NCBI GenBank assembly: GCA_021796435.1
Contig: JAJYXM010000016.1
Coordinates: forward strand, 1,184,625-1,248,624
DNA length: 64,000 nt
Direction of reading: 5' to 3'
From: a bacterium
GTDB lineage: Bacteria; Patescibacteriota; Patescibacteriia; 2-12-FULL-60-25
Positions 17,053 to 25,327 of this stretch are shown here, one piece after another. How positions within the stretch are numbered: the first letter of the stretch is position 1; the number at the start of each line of letters is the position of its first letter. The notes beneath the pieces were generated by a model. The model saw only the letters and a program-made list of their open reading frames with translations. It did no database searches and was not told the origin of the DNA. The position numbers and the translations under genes were made by a program.

Positions 17053-18504
17053 TTATAGTTTTATGACAGTACCATGGTTAGCATTAACCTCGACTTGGTC
17101 GCCATCCTTAAGCATCTTGGTCGCGACCTGCGTGCCGATGATGCACGGAATACCGAGTTCGCGCGCGACGATCGCGGCGTGGCAGGTGATGCCGCCTTCA
17201 TCAGTCACGATGCCGGCGGCGAGTTTCATGATCGGCAGATATTCGGGACGCGTCATGGCCGCGACAAGGATGTCGTCTTTCTGCATCTTACCGAAATCAT
17301 CCTGTCCTAAGATGACCTTAGCGACACCCAAGGCCTTGCCGGGTTGCGCGATGTTGCCGCGGATCTCGGATTTTTCGAGGCTTTTCTCGAACTTATCATA
17401 GATTTTCCTGACCTGTTCCCCCGTGTCGAACGGCAAATCGCCGTTTTCGGAATAACAAAGGCAACCATAGCGCTCTCGCTCCTCCAGCACAGCGACCATC
17501 TCGGGTTCAGCCAGCAGACGAGGCAATTCATAAACGTTCGCCCAGAGGATTATCTTGAGGTCCTTACCCAGGATCTCGGCCAGCCTCTCGGCGACGACGA
17601 ATAGATAATAGCTGCTGATGCAGTTATATTTCTTCCGGTCGTCGCGCAAGTTAGTGAAGAGGCTCATGAGATCAAGTTGCGTCTTGGTTTGCTGGTCTAG
17701 CTCGAGACGGTCGATGAGTTCGGCCTTGGCGTCAGCCACCTGCTTCATCTTGGAGATCAGGGCTTGCGCCTCTTCGGAGAGGACCGGATTAGATAACCAC
17801 GTATCGAGCACGCCGCGGAAATACGAGACGTCGAGGAAATCGACCTTCTCATAATCATTCTTGATCCAGTGATAAGCCGCGGAGTGCTGCACCAAAAGAC
17901 GCTCGACTTCCGCATCGTCTCGACCTCTGGCCTTAGCCAACTCGAAGATCTTAAGCATGTCGGCCTGTTCCTTCTGCAGATTGGACGGCTCGTCAGGGCT
18001 CAAAAGCATGTTTATCTCCTTCTTGCCCAGCGCTGACCCGTGCTCGCCGAAGATGCGCCTGATGGCCATCTCCTCGAAAGGATCCAGCAGGTCGACGAAA
18101 AGCGAGTTCTCCCAAAAACGATGGCAGCCTTCGATGAAATTGTCGTAAGCCGACCTGAAACCTGGGTCGTGGATGGAAATCGCCTTGAGCCTCTCCCCGG
18201 CCGCGATCGTGTCGGAGCCGCCGGCGGAAAATCTTTGGGCCAGCGTACGGAACTTCTCCGGGTCGTGTCTCATGGCATCCAAAATCTTCTCCGCCTCTTC
18301 TATGTTCTTGTCGTAATCGATGAAGTGACCCATCACGTTGCGGCCGTTCTCTTTCACGACGATGAAGACATCATTGGGAAAGACGAAGCCGGAGGCTTTT
18401 TTCATGCGTTGCTGGATAGAGACCCAGGGCATGGAGAGATACAACAGGCTGGCGGCGCATGACTGCTTGTACCAAGTGATGTCAGGAGGGTTGTACATAA
18501 TCAA
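17053..18504 (-). CDS. PEP-utiliser swivelling His-domain protein (483 residues, second gene of operon)
   Basis: A helical N-terminal region of about 240 residues is followed by a block resembling the linker domain of rifampin phosphotransferase relatives (LTNLRDD-like region, FVVAERLAEILGK, NVYELPRLLAE at about 270-330). The mobile domain occupies about residues 375-483 with IAQPGKALGVAKVI and GGITCHAAIVARELG; His442 is the predicted phosphorylated residue. No nucleotide-binding domain is present, so phosphate must come from another protein, plausibly the separate ATP-grasp protein at 24.3-25.2 kb. It shares only its architecture with its operon neighbours in the N-terminal half. Confidence 0.85.
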   Translation of the reverse strand: MIMYNPPDITWYKQSCAASLLYLSMPWVSIQQRMKKASGFVFPNDVFIVVKENGRNVMGHFIDYDKNIEEAEKILDAMRHDPEKFRTLAQRFSAGGSDTIAAGERLKAISIHDPGFRSAYDNFIEGCHRFWENSLFVDLLDPFEEMAIRRIFGEHGSALGKKEINMLLSPDEPSNLQKEQADMLKIFELAKARGRDDAEVERLLVQHSAAYHWIKNDYEKVDFLDVSYFRGVLDTWLSNPVLSEEAQALISKMKQVADAKAELIDRLELDQQTKTQLDLMSLFTNLRDDRKKYNCISSYYLFVVAERLAEILGKDLKIILWANVYELPRLLAEPEMVAVLEERERYGCLCYSENGDLPFDTGEQVRKIYDKFEKSLEKSEIRGNIAQPGKALGVAKVILGQDDFGKMQKDDILVAAMTRPEYLPIMKLAAGIVTDEGGITCHAAIVARELGIPCIIGTQVATKMLKDGDQVEVNANHGTVIKL

Positions 18505-18513
18505 ATCAAATAA

Positions 18514-20049
18514 TTAATCTTTCAGTTTCTTCACGATACCGAGATCGGCATCGACCTCGACCTTATCGCCATCCTTAAACGTTCGGGTCGCGAATTTAGT
18601 GCCGACGACGCATGGCTTACGAAGTTCACGCGCCACGATCGCGGCGTGCGAAGTGATGCCTCCCGTATCGGTCACGAATGCCGCAGCACGCTTCATGGCG
18701 ACGATCAGATCAGGATTAGTGGCAGGCGAGACAAGGATATCACCAGCTTCCAACTTATCGATATCGGCTACGGAGGCAATTATCTTAACGGTGCCGATAG
18801 CCTTTCCGGCAAAAGCAGTTGAACCCTTGAGTTCTCCAAACCCGTCTTGCGGCAAACTTTCCAGGCTTTCCAGACTCCCGATCTTTTCCTTGATTTTGCG
18901 ACCGCACTCTTCACCTGAAAAAATTCTCATGTTCCCGTCGCGGATGCTCATGCAGCTCAGCTCGGTCCGCGCCTTCACTTCTTGGTGAACATCAAAATCA
19001 ACCCTTCCCGAGAGGCACGCTTCAACCTCCTCGAAGGTAAGGAATTTAGATTCCGGTAGCGATATCCCGAGCCGCTTGGCGATTTCAGCCAGGACGTTGT
19101 CCATGGCCAAGTAAGACCTTTGATACACTCCCTTCCGGAAATCCTTGAGTCGCATAAGCGCAGCAGACGCCTCAAGCAATTTGACGAGATCTGCCGGTGG
19201 ATCGAGCTCCTTAAGCAACGCAGATTTGCGGGTGCGCTGTTCATCCATGCCTTTGACCTTACGTTCAAGCTGCTCTTGCGGATCGCCATTCTCAAGATCG
19301 GCTTTCAGCACTTTGAGCAGATATCCGGCTTCCATCGCTGGTCCAGCATAAGCGTAAGTCAACCAACCGAATTCTTGCAGGTGTTTTTCGATGGCATGTC
19401 GTGCATCAGGGAAGGCGGTCAGATTATCTCCTCGTTTGATCGCAGCTTCGATCTCGATCCCGGAAGGCATGGATAGAATCTCGCGCAACATCAACAATCG
19501 TGCCAGCTCCTCTTGCGCCACTTCGCTCGGTGAATCGCTCGAAGTCAGTAAGGAATAATAAGCAGGCGATTTTTCCGCTTGACCGCATGTAGCCAGGAAA
19601 GACCGGAGCTTCGCTTGGACCAAATCGGTCAGCCATGCCTTGTCCACCCCATCAAGGATCGGCGGAACCCATCCCCAAAGACGGAGCTCACGCGTCAACC
19701 TGATATATCGAGAGTAATAATCCTTGAGCTCGTCATTCTTCAGGAGACCGGCGTCAAGACGCCCCACTTCGCGGCTAAAGGCGTCCATGTCCGCGCTCTT
19801 CTCCTTAACCTCACGCTCGACCTGATCCATGAAGCCGTCTTCCGTCACGATCCTTTCCAGCAACTTTTCACCCATGCGTCCGAAGTCCTTAAGGTCATAG
19901 AAGGCGTACGCATGACTGCGCCTGAAAACCCAAAAACTTTCGGACATGTTCATGCCGGTCAGGTTTTCCATATCTTTCGTCAAGACGGAATCCGCCAAAC
20001 AAAAAGGATATGGGTACATCGGTTCCCGGTCGAATATCTTATCCAACAT
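18514..20049 (-). CDS. PEP-utiliser swivelling His-domain protein (511 residues, first gene of operon)
   Basis: First gene of a four-gene minus-strand operon, divergent from a TrmB regulator. The N-terminal half is helical and unassigned. Residues about 320-360 (NVLAEIAKRLGISLPESKFLTFEEVEACL) match the PEP-synthase-like linker seen in its paralogues. The mobile domain at about 405-511 has GITSHAAIVARELRKP, with His468 as acceptor. It reads PDLIVAMKRAAAFVTD before the motif, like the winged-helix paralogue. Function is inferred only from the domain: it should accept a phosphoryl group on His468 and pass it to a substrate bound by the N-terminal part. Confidence 0.85.
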   Translation of the reverse strand: MLDKIFDREPMYPYPFCLADSVLTKDMENLTGMNMSESFWVFRRSHAYAFYDLKDFGRMGEKLLERIVTEDGFMDQVEREVKEKSADMDAFSREVGRLDAGLLKNDELKDYYSRYIRLTRELRLWGWVPPILDGVDKAWLTDLVQAKLRSFLATCGQAEKSPAYYSLLTSSDSPSEVAQEELARLLMLREILSMPSGIEIEAAIKRGDNLTAFPDARHAIEKHLQEFGWLTYAYAGPAMEAGYLLKVLKADLENGDPQEQLERKVKGMDEQRTRKSALLKELDPPADLVKLLEASAALMRLKDFRKGVYQRSYLAMDNVLAEIAKRLGISLPESKFLTFEEVEACLSGRVDFDVHQEVKARTELSCMSIRDGNMRIFSGEECGRKIKEKIGSLESLESLPQDGFGELKGSTAFAGKAIGTVKIIASVADIDKLEAGDILVSPATNPDLIVAMKRAAAFVTDTGGITSHAAIVARELRKPCVVGTKFATRTFKDGDKVEVDADLGIVKKLKD

Positions 20050-20110
20050 CGTGTTATTTAGGTCGCTCAGTCCTTTCGTATTATTGGGCTTTGCGCTATC
20101 CTGTGTGGAG

Positions 20111-20139
20111 AAAATAGCAGAAAATCGCTAATTTTTCAA
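20111..20139 (-). promoter_or_regulatory. Promoter of the four-gene His-domain/HD operon with inverted repeat
   Basis: Minus strand TTGAAA (20134-20139), 17-nt spacer, TATTTT (20111-20116) with an extended TGC. The inverted repeat AAAATAGC/GCTAATTTT (20111-20118 and 20127-20135) covers the -10 box. It lies between the operon and the divergent TrmB gene, a good place for a TrmB operator. Confidence 0.55.
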
Positions 20140-20169
20140 CGGTCCTGTCGTCAAAAATAAACAACAATT

Positions 20170-20952
20170 ATGAATAAGAACGAGATCAAACATACGCTGA
20201 CTTACCTGGGACTAAAAGAGGATACGGCTGGCGCATATTTAGCCTGTCTCTCATTGGGCTCTGCTACGGCGAGCGATATAGCTAAGGCCGCTAAGTTGCC
20301 ACGGACAGTAGCTTATGGCCACTTGGATGAATTGGAGACGCGCGGTTTGGTCAGCGCTTCGATTTCCGGAGGTACCAAAAAATTCACGGCCAATGATCCC
20401 GACATCCTACTCAAGATAGCGGATCAACAGAAGGAAGAGCTGCAGTCTGCCCTGCCTGCCCTACTGGACATCTTCACCTCCTCCAGCTCCAACCGCCCTA
20501 AATTACGGTTCTATGCTGATCTCCTGGGCATCAAGACTTTCCACGAGAGTATCCTGGATAGTCAAGACAAGTTCTATCGGGTTATGGGTTCGATCAACGA
20601 CGAGGAGTTGCATAAGACAGTAGGCGTCAAATACGTCTTGGACTGGACGCAGCGTCGCATCGAACTGGGCATAGACCACAAGAGCCTGCGGCCGCTCTCG
20701 AGCAAACCGAAAGGTGATGCCAAAAAGAGCCTGCTGACCCAGTCGAACAGAGAGGTGTTGCGCGAGATCCGTTATGCGCCAGAAAGCATCAGACTGCCGA
20801 TATTGATATATCTGTTCGACAATAAGGCCGCTTTCGTGAGCGGCCGTGCCGGGAACCTATACGCCGCAGTCCTGGAATCAAAGGATGTCTTCGATTCACT
20901 GGTCAGCATCTTCGAAGCAATCTGGGCAATCTCAGAAAAGGTAGATAATTAA
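20170..20952 (+). CDS. TrmB-family transcriptional regulator
   Basis: 260 residues. The N-terminal winged helix (LKEDTAGAYLACLSLGSATA, then LPRTVAYGHLDELETRGLV) is followed by a short helical connector (IADQQKEELQSALPALLDIF) and the TrmB C-terminal sensor-like domain (LRFYADLLGIKTFHESIL). TrmB regulators bind sugars or related metabolites. It faces away from the four-gene His-domain operon and lies upstream of the intact SixA-like gene, so it is the natural local controller. Its terminator overlaps the promoter of the next gene. Confidence 0.88.
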   Translation: MNKNEIKHTLTYLGLKEDTAGAYLACLSLGSATASDIAKAAKLPRTVAYGHLDELETRGLVSASISGGTKKFTANDPDILLKIADQQKEELQSALPALLDIFTSSSSNRPKLRFYADLLGIKTFHESILDSQDKFYRVMGSINDEELHKTVGVKYVLDWTQRRIELGIDHKSLRPLSSKPKGDAKKSLLTQSNREVLREIRYAPESIRLPILIYLFDNKAAFVSGRAGNLYAAVLESKDVFDSLVSIFEAIWAISEKVDN

Positions 20953-21003
20953 GCGGTTTTCCAACCTCAAGATAGAACCCGGTGTTGTCATAAAAAGAAG
21001 ACA

Positions 21004-21030
21004 CGGCCCTTGACCAAAGAGCCGTTTTTT
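21004..21030 (+). terminator. Terminator of the TrmB gene
   Basis: CGGCCCT pairs with AGAGCCG (one mismatch) and is followed by six T residues. The loop contains the -35 box of the next gene's promoter, so the two signals are interleaved. Confidence 0.7.
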
Positions 21031-21038
21031 GATATATT
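21010..21038 (+). promoter_or_regulatory. Promoter of the intact SixA-like gene
   Basis: TTGACC, 17-nt spacer, TATATT. Same -10 and spacing as the first copy at 14124-14152, with a related 60-nt leader. Confidence 0.7.
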
Positions 21039-21104
21039 GCGGGGTCAAAAACTGGGAGATTCGCTTTCAGCCAAAGACATCGGTCATTTGCAAGGAGTAG
21101 CAGG

Positions 21105-21626
21105 ATGCTCATCGAGATTCGTAGGCATTCACTCAAGGGCAAGGACGAGAAGAAGAACGTGCTCTCCCCCGAGGGGATCGAGCTGGCGCGTCGCATCGGC
21201 GCCGAGGAGATGCGCGGCAAGAAGTTCACTTTCATCCTCACGTCCGGGTGCTTCCGGACGGCACAGACGGTCTGTGCGTTCGCTGAAGGCGCAGGCGACT
21301 TCACGGTTGCCCGCTTCAAGTCGTGCGACGCTCTCGACAGCCAGAGGATGAAGGAGTGGGGCGAGTACTACAAGCTCCACGACGCGAACCTGGTGTCGTG
21401 CCAGCTGGTCGACGAGGAAGCCCGCCGCATGGCCGACAAGTACCGGGAAGAGCTCAGAGAGCTTCCGAGTGACGCCCATGTGCTCGGCGCCGGTCACACT
21501 CCGTTCATCGAGTGCTCGGTCTTCGGGATGACCGGCACGATCATCCGCCCGCTCGGAGAGTGCGAGGGAGTGATCCTCGACTACGACGGCAGCAAGTTCG
21601 TCCTCGTCGAGGAGATCCGTCTCTAG
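21105..21626 (+). CDS. SixA-like histidine phosphatase family protein
   Basis: 173 residues. Branch-1 histidine phosphatase features: RRHS with catalytic His8, Arg51 in TSGCFRTAQT, and a second His131 in LGAGHTPFIE. Length and motifs fit SixA, which in Escherichia coli removes phosphate from phosphohistidine proteins. The ATG follows an AAGGAG ribosome site. Because the surrounding genes encode six proteins with a phosphorylatable His, I infer that this enzyme may dephosphorylate them. The C-terminal residues and downstream terminator are shared with the frameshifted copy. Confidence 0.88.
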   Translation: MLIEIRRHSLKGKDEKKNVLSPEGIELARRIGAEEMRGKKFTFILTSGCFRTAQTVCAFAEGAGDFTVARFKSCDALDSQRMKEWGEYYKLHDANLVSCQLVDEEARRMADKYREELRELPSDAHVLGAGHTPFIECSVFGMTGTIIRPLGECEGVILDYDGSKFVLVEEIRL

Positions 21627-21650
21627 CGCCCCTTCCAGATGAATCCCGCC

Positions 21651-22012
21651 TCAACATACAAGCCCGTCAGCAATCCTCGCTGACGGGCTTCGTCGTTTCG
21701 ATTTTGTCATCCCGGACTTGATCCGGGATCTCAGGGCCTCTAGATCCCGGCTCGGTGGCCGGGATGACATTTTCGGTTTACGCGCGCTTGATGACTTTTA
21801 CCATTCCCCTATCCGCATCCATCCCGACGTGCGCCGGGATTTCCTCCGCAGTGCTGGAGTGCGCTCTATCTTTGTTAGTATTTTTTTCTTAGTATCCTTA
21901 CTATTCCCTTTTCGGCGTCAACTTCCACTTCATCTCCGTCGTGGAGGACGCTTGTCGCGACCCTAGTACCGATAATGCATGGCTTCTTGAGTTCGCGTGA
22001 AACAATGGCGGC
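21651..22012. repeat. Long direct repeat, copy 2 (partner at 14757-15118)
   Basis: Holds the SixA-like terminator (21660-21690, perfect 12-bp stem), a GTCAT bipartite palindrome (21706-21768) and the 3' end of the 368-residue His-domain gene. About 99% identical to copy 1. Confidence 0.95.
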
Positions 22013-22981
22013 GTGCGAGAGGATGCTGCCGCGATCGGTGATGATAGCGCCAGCGTCTTTCATGAAAGGCAGATAGCGTACGTCGGTCATGTCGCAGACG
22101 AGAATGTCACCAGGAGTGAATTCAGCAGTTTCAGGCTCTAGCATGATGTGTACACGGCCAGAAGCATGACCCGGACAAGCGACCGCACCCCTGACGACGT
22201 CTGCAGCCTCTTCTGCGACACTAAGCTCGACGAACTCCGGCAGATATTTGGGAAGCAACCGGTTGTAGTCGATGATGTAAACCTTATTATCCGGCCAGAC
22301 AGTGGATTCGAAATAGCCTTTCAGATAACCGTGCGCGAATTCCGCATTCAATTCTTGACCGAGCTTGGCCTGCACGCTTTCGTCTTCCGTCTTGAGAAGC
22401 TCCAGCATACGCGAGACTTGCTGTGCCGCTTCCGTATCGACTTCGGGAGACCAGCGCCACTCGTCAAAATCCCAGGCGAATTGGTAAAGTTGATTTTCGG
22501 TATAACCATGCGTGAGTTGACTGTGCAGGCCGCGGACAATCTCGCCGTATACTCCCCTCTCGTTGACGACGAACGTCGCAGACCAGAGCAAGGTCTCGGA
22601 ATGAGGGCAGATGAACGCATCGTAATCGTCCGGATCGATCTGCTGTTTCAAGAACCAATTCTCGTAACAATCCTGGATAGTCAGGCCGCGTTGGCGGAGC
22701 TTAGGGAGTTCCGGCTTCTTCGGCACCAGACGGATGGCACAGAGTTCTTGACCGCGCTCATCGAGGATTGACTTAAAATTCGGAGCGAGATCGCTAAGAT
22801 CCCGAGCAGAGAGCTTTTCGGGACGTTCATACGGCACGCCCATGATCTGAAAGAGAATCTCGAGGCGCTTAGCCTTGCGGTTATCTTCCTCGCGGAAGGC
22901 GTTGGATTCTTCGGCTTGGCCTATTGCGGCCAGCCATTCAGTCATGGATATCTGATGCGAGGTAACGACGGGTTGGGACAT
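21875..22981 (-). CDS. PEP-utiliser swivelling His-domain protein (368 residues)
   Basis: The N-terminal ~250 residues differ from the other paralogues: IMGVPYERPEKLSARDLSDL, then SETLLWSATFVVNERGVYGEIVRG, which recalls part of an ATP-grasp-like fold but without a complete nucleotide site. The mobile domain is at about residues 260-368 with VACPGHASGRVHI and GSILSHAAIVSREL; His323 is retained although GGITC is replaced by GSILS. The last 46 codons are in the 362-bp repeat. It lies alone between two palindromic elements, convergent with the SixA-like gene. Confidence 0.82.
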   Translation of the reverse strand: MSQPVVTSHQISMTEWLAAIGQAEESNAFREEDNRKAKRLEILFQIMGVPYERPEKLSARDLSDLAPNFKSILDERGQELCAIRLVPKKPELPKLRQRGLTIQDCYENWFLKQQIDPDDYDAFICPHSETLLWSATFVVNERGVYGEIVRGLHSQLTHGYTENQLYQFAWDFDEWRWSPEVDTEAAQQVSRMLELLKTEDESVQAKLGQELNAEFAHGYLKGYFESTVWPDNKVYIIDYNRLLPKYLPEFVELSVAEEAADVVRGAVACPGHASGRVHIMLEPETAEFTPGDILVCDMTDVRYLPFMKDAGAIITDRGSILSHAAIVSRELKKPCIIGTRVATSVLHDGDEVEVDAEKGIVRILRKKY

Positions 22982-23038
22982 GGGAAAGTAAGTTAGAAGT
23001 AGATAGTAGGTGGGATGTAGAGGGTGGTTTAATTTAGT

Positions 23039-23116
23039 GTCATTCCCGTGAAGACGGGAATCCAGGCCCGGATTACTAGATCCCCGACGTCGGCGCCTGG
23101 CCTCCTCGGGGATGAC
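23039..23116. repeat. Bipartite GTCAT...ATGAC palindromic element, copy C
   Basis: Two hairpins, CCCGTGAAGACGGG and a CCCCGA...TCGGGG arm, bounded by GTCATTCCCG and CGGGGATGAC. The element at 45360-45437 is the same composite in the opposite orientation. Confidence 0.75.
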
Positions 23117-23145
23117 AAGCGGGGGTAAAATCTGTTAATTGATAC

Positions 23146-24294
23146 TTATCTCAGCTTATTTACGCTCCCCTCTTCCAGATCCAATTCAACCATATCTCCG
23201 TCGTTAAGGACAGACGTCGCATTTTTTGTCCCGACGATACACGGTATCTTCATCTCGCGTGAGAGTATGGCGGCGTGACAGGTGATGCCGCCTTCGTCCG
23301 TGATGATGGCTTTGACGTCTTTAAGATACGGGATGTAATGCGGGGTAGTCTGGATAGCGACAAGGATCTTGCCGGCTATGAGATCTTTTTTGGATTCGAG
23401 GTCTTCCTTGGACTCGATCACGACGACTTCGCCTTTGATCGATCCAGGTCCGACAAAAGCAGTTTGGCCTTTTAGCGTACCGTCCGTGGGCTGAGATACG
23501 GATTCCGGAGAGGAAAATTGCGCTTCGATCCGTGCAATCAGCTCCGCATCATCTATGACACGACGCTCATCATGCGAATCGTGATACACAAAACCTTGGC
23601 GCTGGCGCGTCCGGACCACGTCATCGACATAGCCGCCTACGCCATCAAGAAAAGACAGGACTTCAATCAACGAAAGATAGCGCATCAGATCCAAAGCCGA
23701 AGATTCGAGTCGCCTGCGCTCGGCCATGAAGACGAAGAAGTCGTACCACGATTCGCCCATGAGTTCCTCCTTAAGCGCGACCTGATTGCGCCATGCGTCA
23801 TGCTGGGCAAGGACTCCTTCGTACCGCGTGCTGCGTACCGCGTTCAGCTCGGTGAGCTTGAGGCCGAGGGAGAAGATGACGATGAATTGCGCGCCGGTCT
23901 CGGCGTAAGATGCAGAGACTTCCTTGTATGCTTCGATCGCCGCAGGTTCATCACCTGCTTTGACGGCGCGATCCAAGGCCTCACATTCACGTGCGATGCG
24001 GACCCAAAGTTTGTCGTTCTCCTTGATGCGGGCCGACAGGATGAACGGATCTTCCTTGACCTTGGCGAGGCTGACTTCATGGAACGCCTTGGCTTGCTCG
24101 ACGTTGATCACGCGGACGGGTTGGCCGTTCAGCGGCGCCAGCAGAGTCTCGGCGAAGTCCAGGCCGTGCATGTCTTTGACATGACGTCGCACACCTTCCT
24201 GTTTGCTGGAATAAAAAAGCAACGAAGCATCCGCGCGCACACCGAAGAACCATTTTTGCGATTTCAGGTATGCGAGAAGCTCGTCGGGGGTCAT
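23146..24294 (-). CDS. PEP-utiliser swivelling His-domain protein paired with ATP-grasp gene
   Basis: 382 residues. A helical N-terminal region (with MGESWYDFFVFMAERRRLESSA and RYLSLIEVL) precedes the mobile domain at about 275-382, which has TAFVGPGSIKGEVVV and GGITCHAAILSREM; His340 is the predicted acceptor. Its start overlaps the stop of the upstream ATP-grasp gene by 4 bp, so the two are translated together and probably form one two-chain enzyme. An in-frame CGTACCGCG-type tandem repeat near 23.82 kb encodes LNAVRSTRYEG, apparently a later insertion. Confidence 0.86.
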   Translation of the reverse strand: MTPDELLAYLKSQKWFFGVRADASLLFYSSKQEGVRRHVKDMHGLDFAETLLAPLNGQPVRVINVEQAKAFHEVSLAKVKEDPFILSARIKENDKLWVRIARECEALDRAVKAGDEPAAIEAYKEVSASYAETGAQFIVIFSLGLKLTELNAVRSTRYEGVLAQHDAWRNQVALKEELMGESWYDFFVFMAERRRLESSALDLMRYLSLIEVLSFLDGVGGYVDDVVRTRQRQGFVYHDSHDERRVIDDAELIARIEAQFSSPESVSQPTDGTLKGQTAFVGPGSIKGEVVVIESKEDLESKKDLIAGKILVAIQTTPHYIPYLKDVKAIITDEGGITCHAAILSREMKIPCIVGTKNATSVLNDGDMVELDLEEGSVNKLR

Positions 24295-25226
24295 AGCGTC
24301 GTTATCGGTCTGGATTGCACGACATAGAACTTACCGGCTTCCATGCCCCACTCGATGTCGCAGGGAAAGCCGTAATGCTTCTCGATGTCAGTGCAGATCT
24401 TGCCGAGCTCGTTGATCTGCTTACCGTCTATTTTCTGGCTGTCTTTCTTCTCGGCAGGGACAGGCACCTCTTCATTCCCCTGCCCGCTCTTGACCAGCAT
24501 GGTCTCCTGTTCGGAAACGTTGACGTCGATAAGCGAACCGTCGCGCTTGTCGATCACATAGGAATCCGGCGTGACACGACCACCGACGATGAATTCACCC
24601 AAACCCCAACACGCTTCGATGATCATCTGGTTCGGATCCTTGGTGACGGGATGGACCGTAAAGCTGATGCCGGCGACTTCGGACTGCACCATCTTCTGCA
24701 CGACTACGGCGACCGAGACGTGCGTCTTGAGCATGCCTTTTTCGTTGCGATAGACGATAGCGCGCGGCGTGAAGAGCGAAGCCCAGCAACGTTTGACGTT
24801 GTCGAGCAGCGTCGCTTCGGTCGTATTGAGATAGCTTTCGAGCTCGCCCGCCCAGCTCGCGATGGATGAGTCTTCGGCCGTCGCGGAGGAACGGACAGCC
24901 ACGAATTCCGCGTCCAATACTTTGAACGAATCAAGGATATCCTGCTCAAAGTCAATCGGCATCTTGGCGTCATGGATCAGGTCGTGGATGACGCGCGAGG
25001 CGCGCTCGACCGAGGAGACGTCTTCGTAATTCACCTTGTCGAGTTCGGCAGCGACTTCTTGGGATAGATCGGTCTCGGCCAAAAAACGGTCAAAGGCCGG
25101 AGCGAGCACGACAAAGCCAGGCGGGACAGGAATTCCGGCCTGCGTCATCTCGCCTAATGAGGCGCCTTTGCCGCCGGCGACATCTACGTTAGCTTTGGAT
25201 AATTCGCTGAATTTATTGATAAACAT
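24291..25226 (-). CDS. Stand-alone ATP-grasp (PPDK/PEP-synthase N-terminal) protein
   Basis: 311 residues, consisting only of the PEP-synthase/PPDK N-terminal domain. Key parts are present: VDVAGGKGASLGEM, IPVPPGFVV, the nucleotide-binding VRSSATAEDSS, SEVAGISFTVHP, and the closing VVQSRPITTL. Full PEP synthases continue into His and TIM-barrel domains; here the protein stops. The start is taken at MFINKFSEL, which aligns with family starts; the upstream MLIFLRH stretch does not. I infer that it uses ATP to phosphorylate the His of swivelling domains supplied by other proteins, first of all its 4-bp-overlapping partner. Confidence 0.9.
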   Translation of the reverse strand: MFINKFSELSKANVDVAGGKGASLGEMTQAGIPVPPGFVVLAPAFDRFLAETDLSQEVAAELDKVNYEDVSSVERASRVIHDLIHDAKMPIDFEQDILDSFKVLDAEFVAVRSSATAEDSSIASWAGELESYLNTTEATLLDNVKRCWASLFTPRAIVYRNEKGMLKTHVSVAVVVQKMVQSEVAGISFTVHPVTKDPNQMIIEACWGLGEFIVGGRVTPDSYVIDKRDGSLIDVNVSEQETMLVKSGQGNEEVPVPAEKKDSQKIDGKQINELGKICTDIEKHYGFPCDIEWGMEAGKFYVVQSRPITTL

Positions 25227-25292
25227 ATGACGCAGGAAGATTAGCAAGTATAGACCTGGGTGTCTATTGAGGATTTGTCATAAAAATGACAA

Positions 25293-25315
25293 GGCCGCCT
25301 GGTTTAGGGGCGGCC
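25293..25315 (-). terminator. Terminator of the 208-residue orphan gene
   Basis: GGCCGCC paired with GGCGGCC, followed on the minus strand by a T-rich stretch. Adjacent is the palindrome TTGTCAT-AAAA-ATGACAA (25275-25292), which lies upstream of the ATP-grasp gene. Confidence 0.6.
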
Positions 25316-25327
25316 GAGGAGCCAAGG

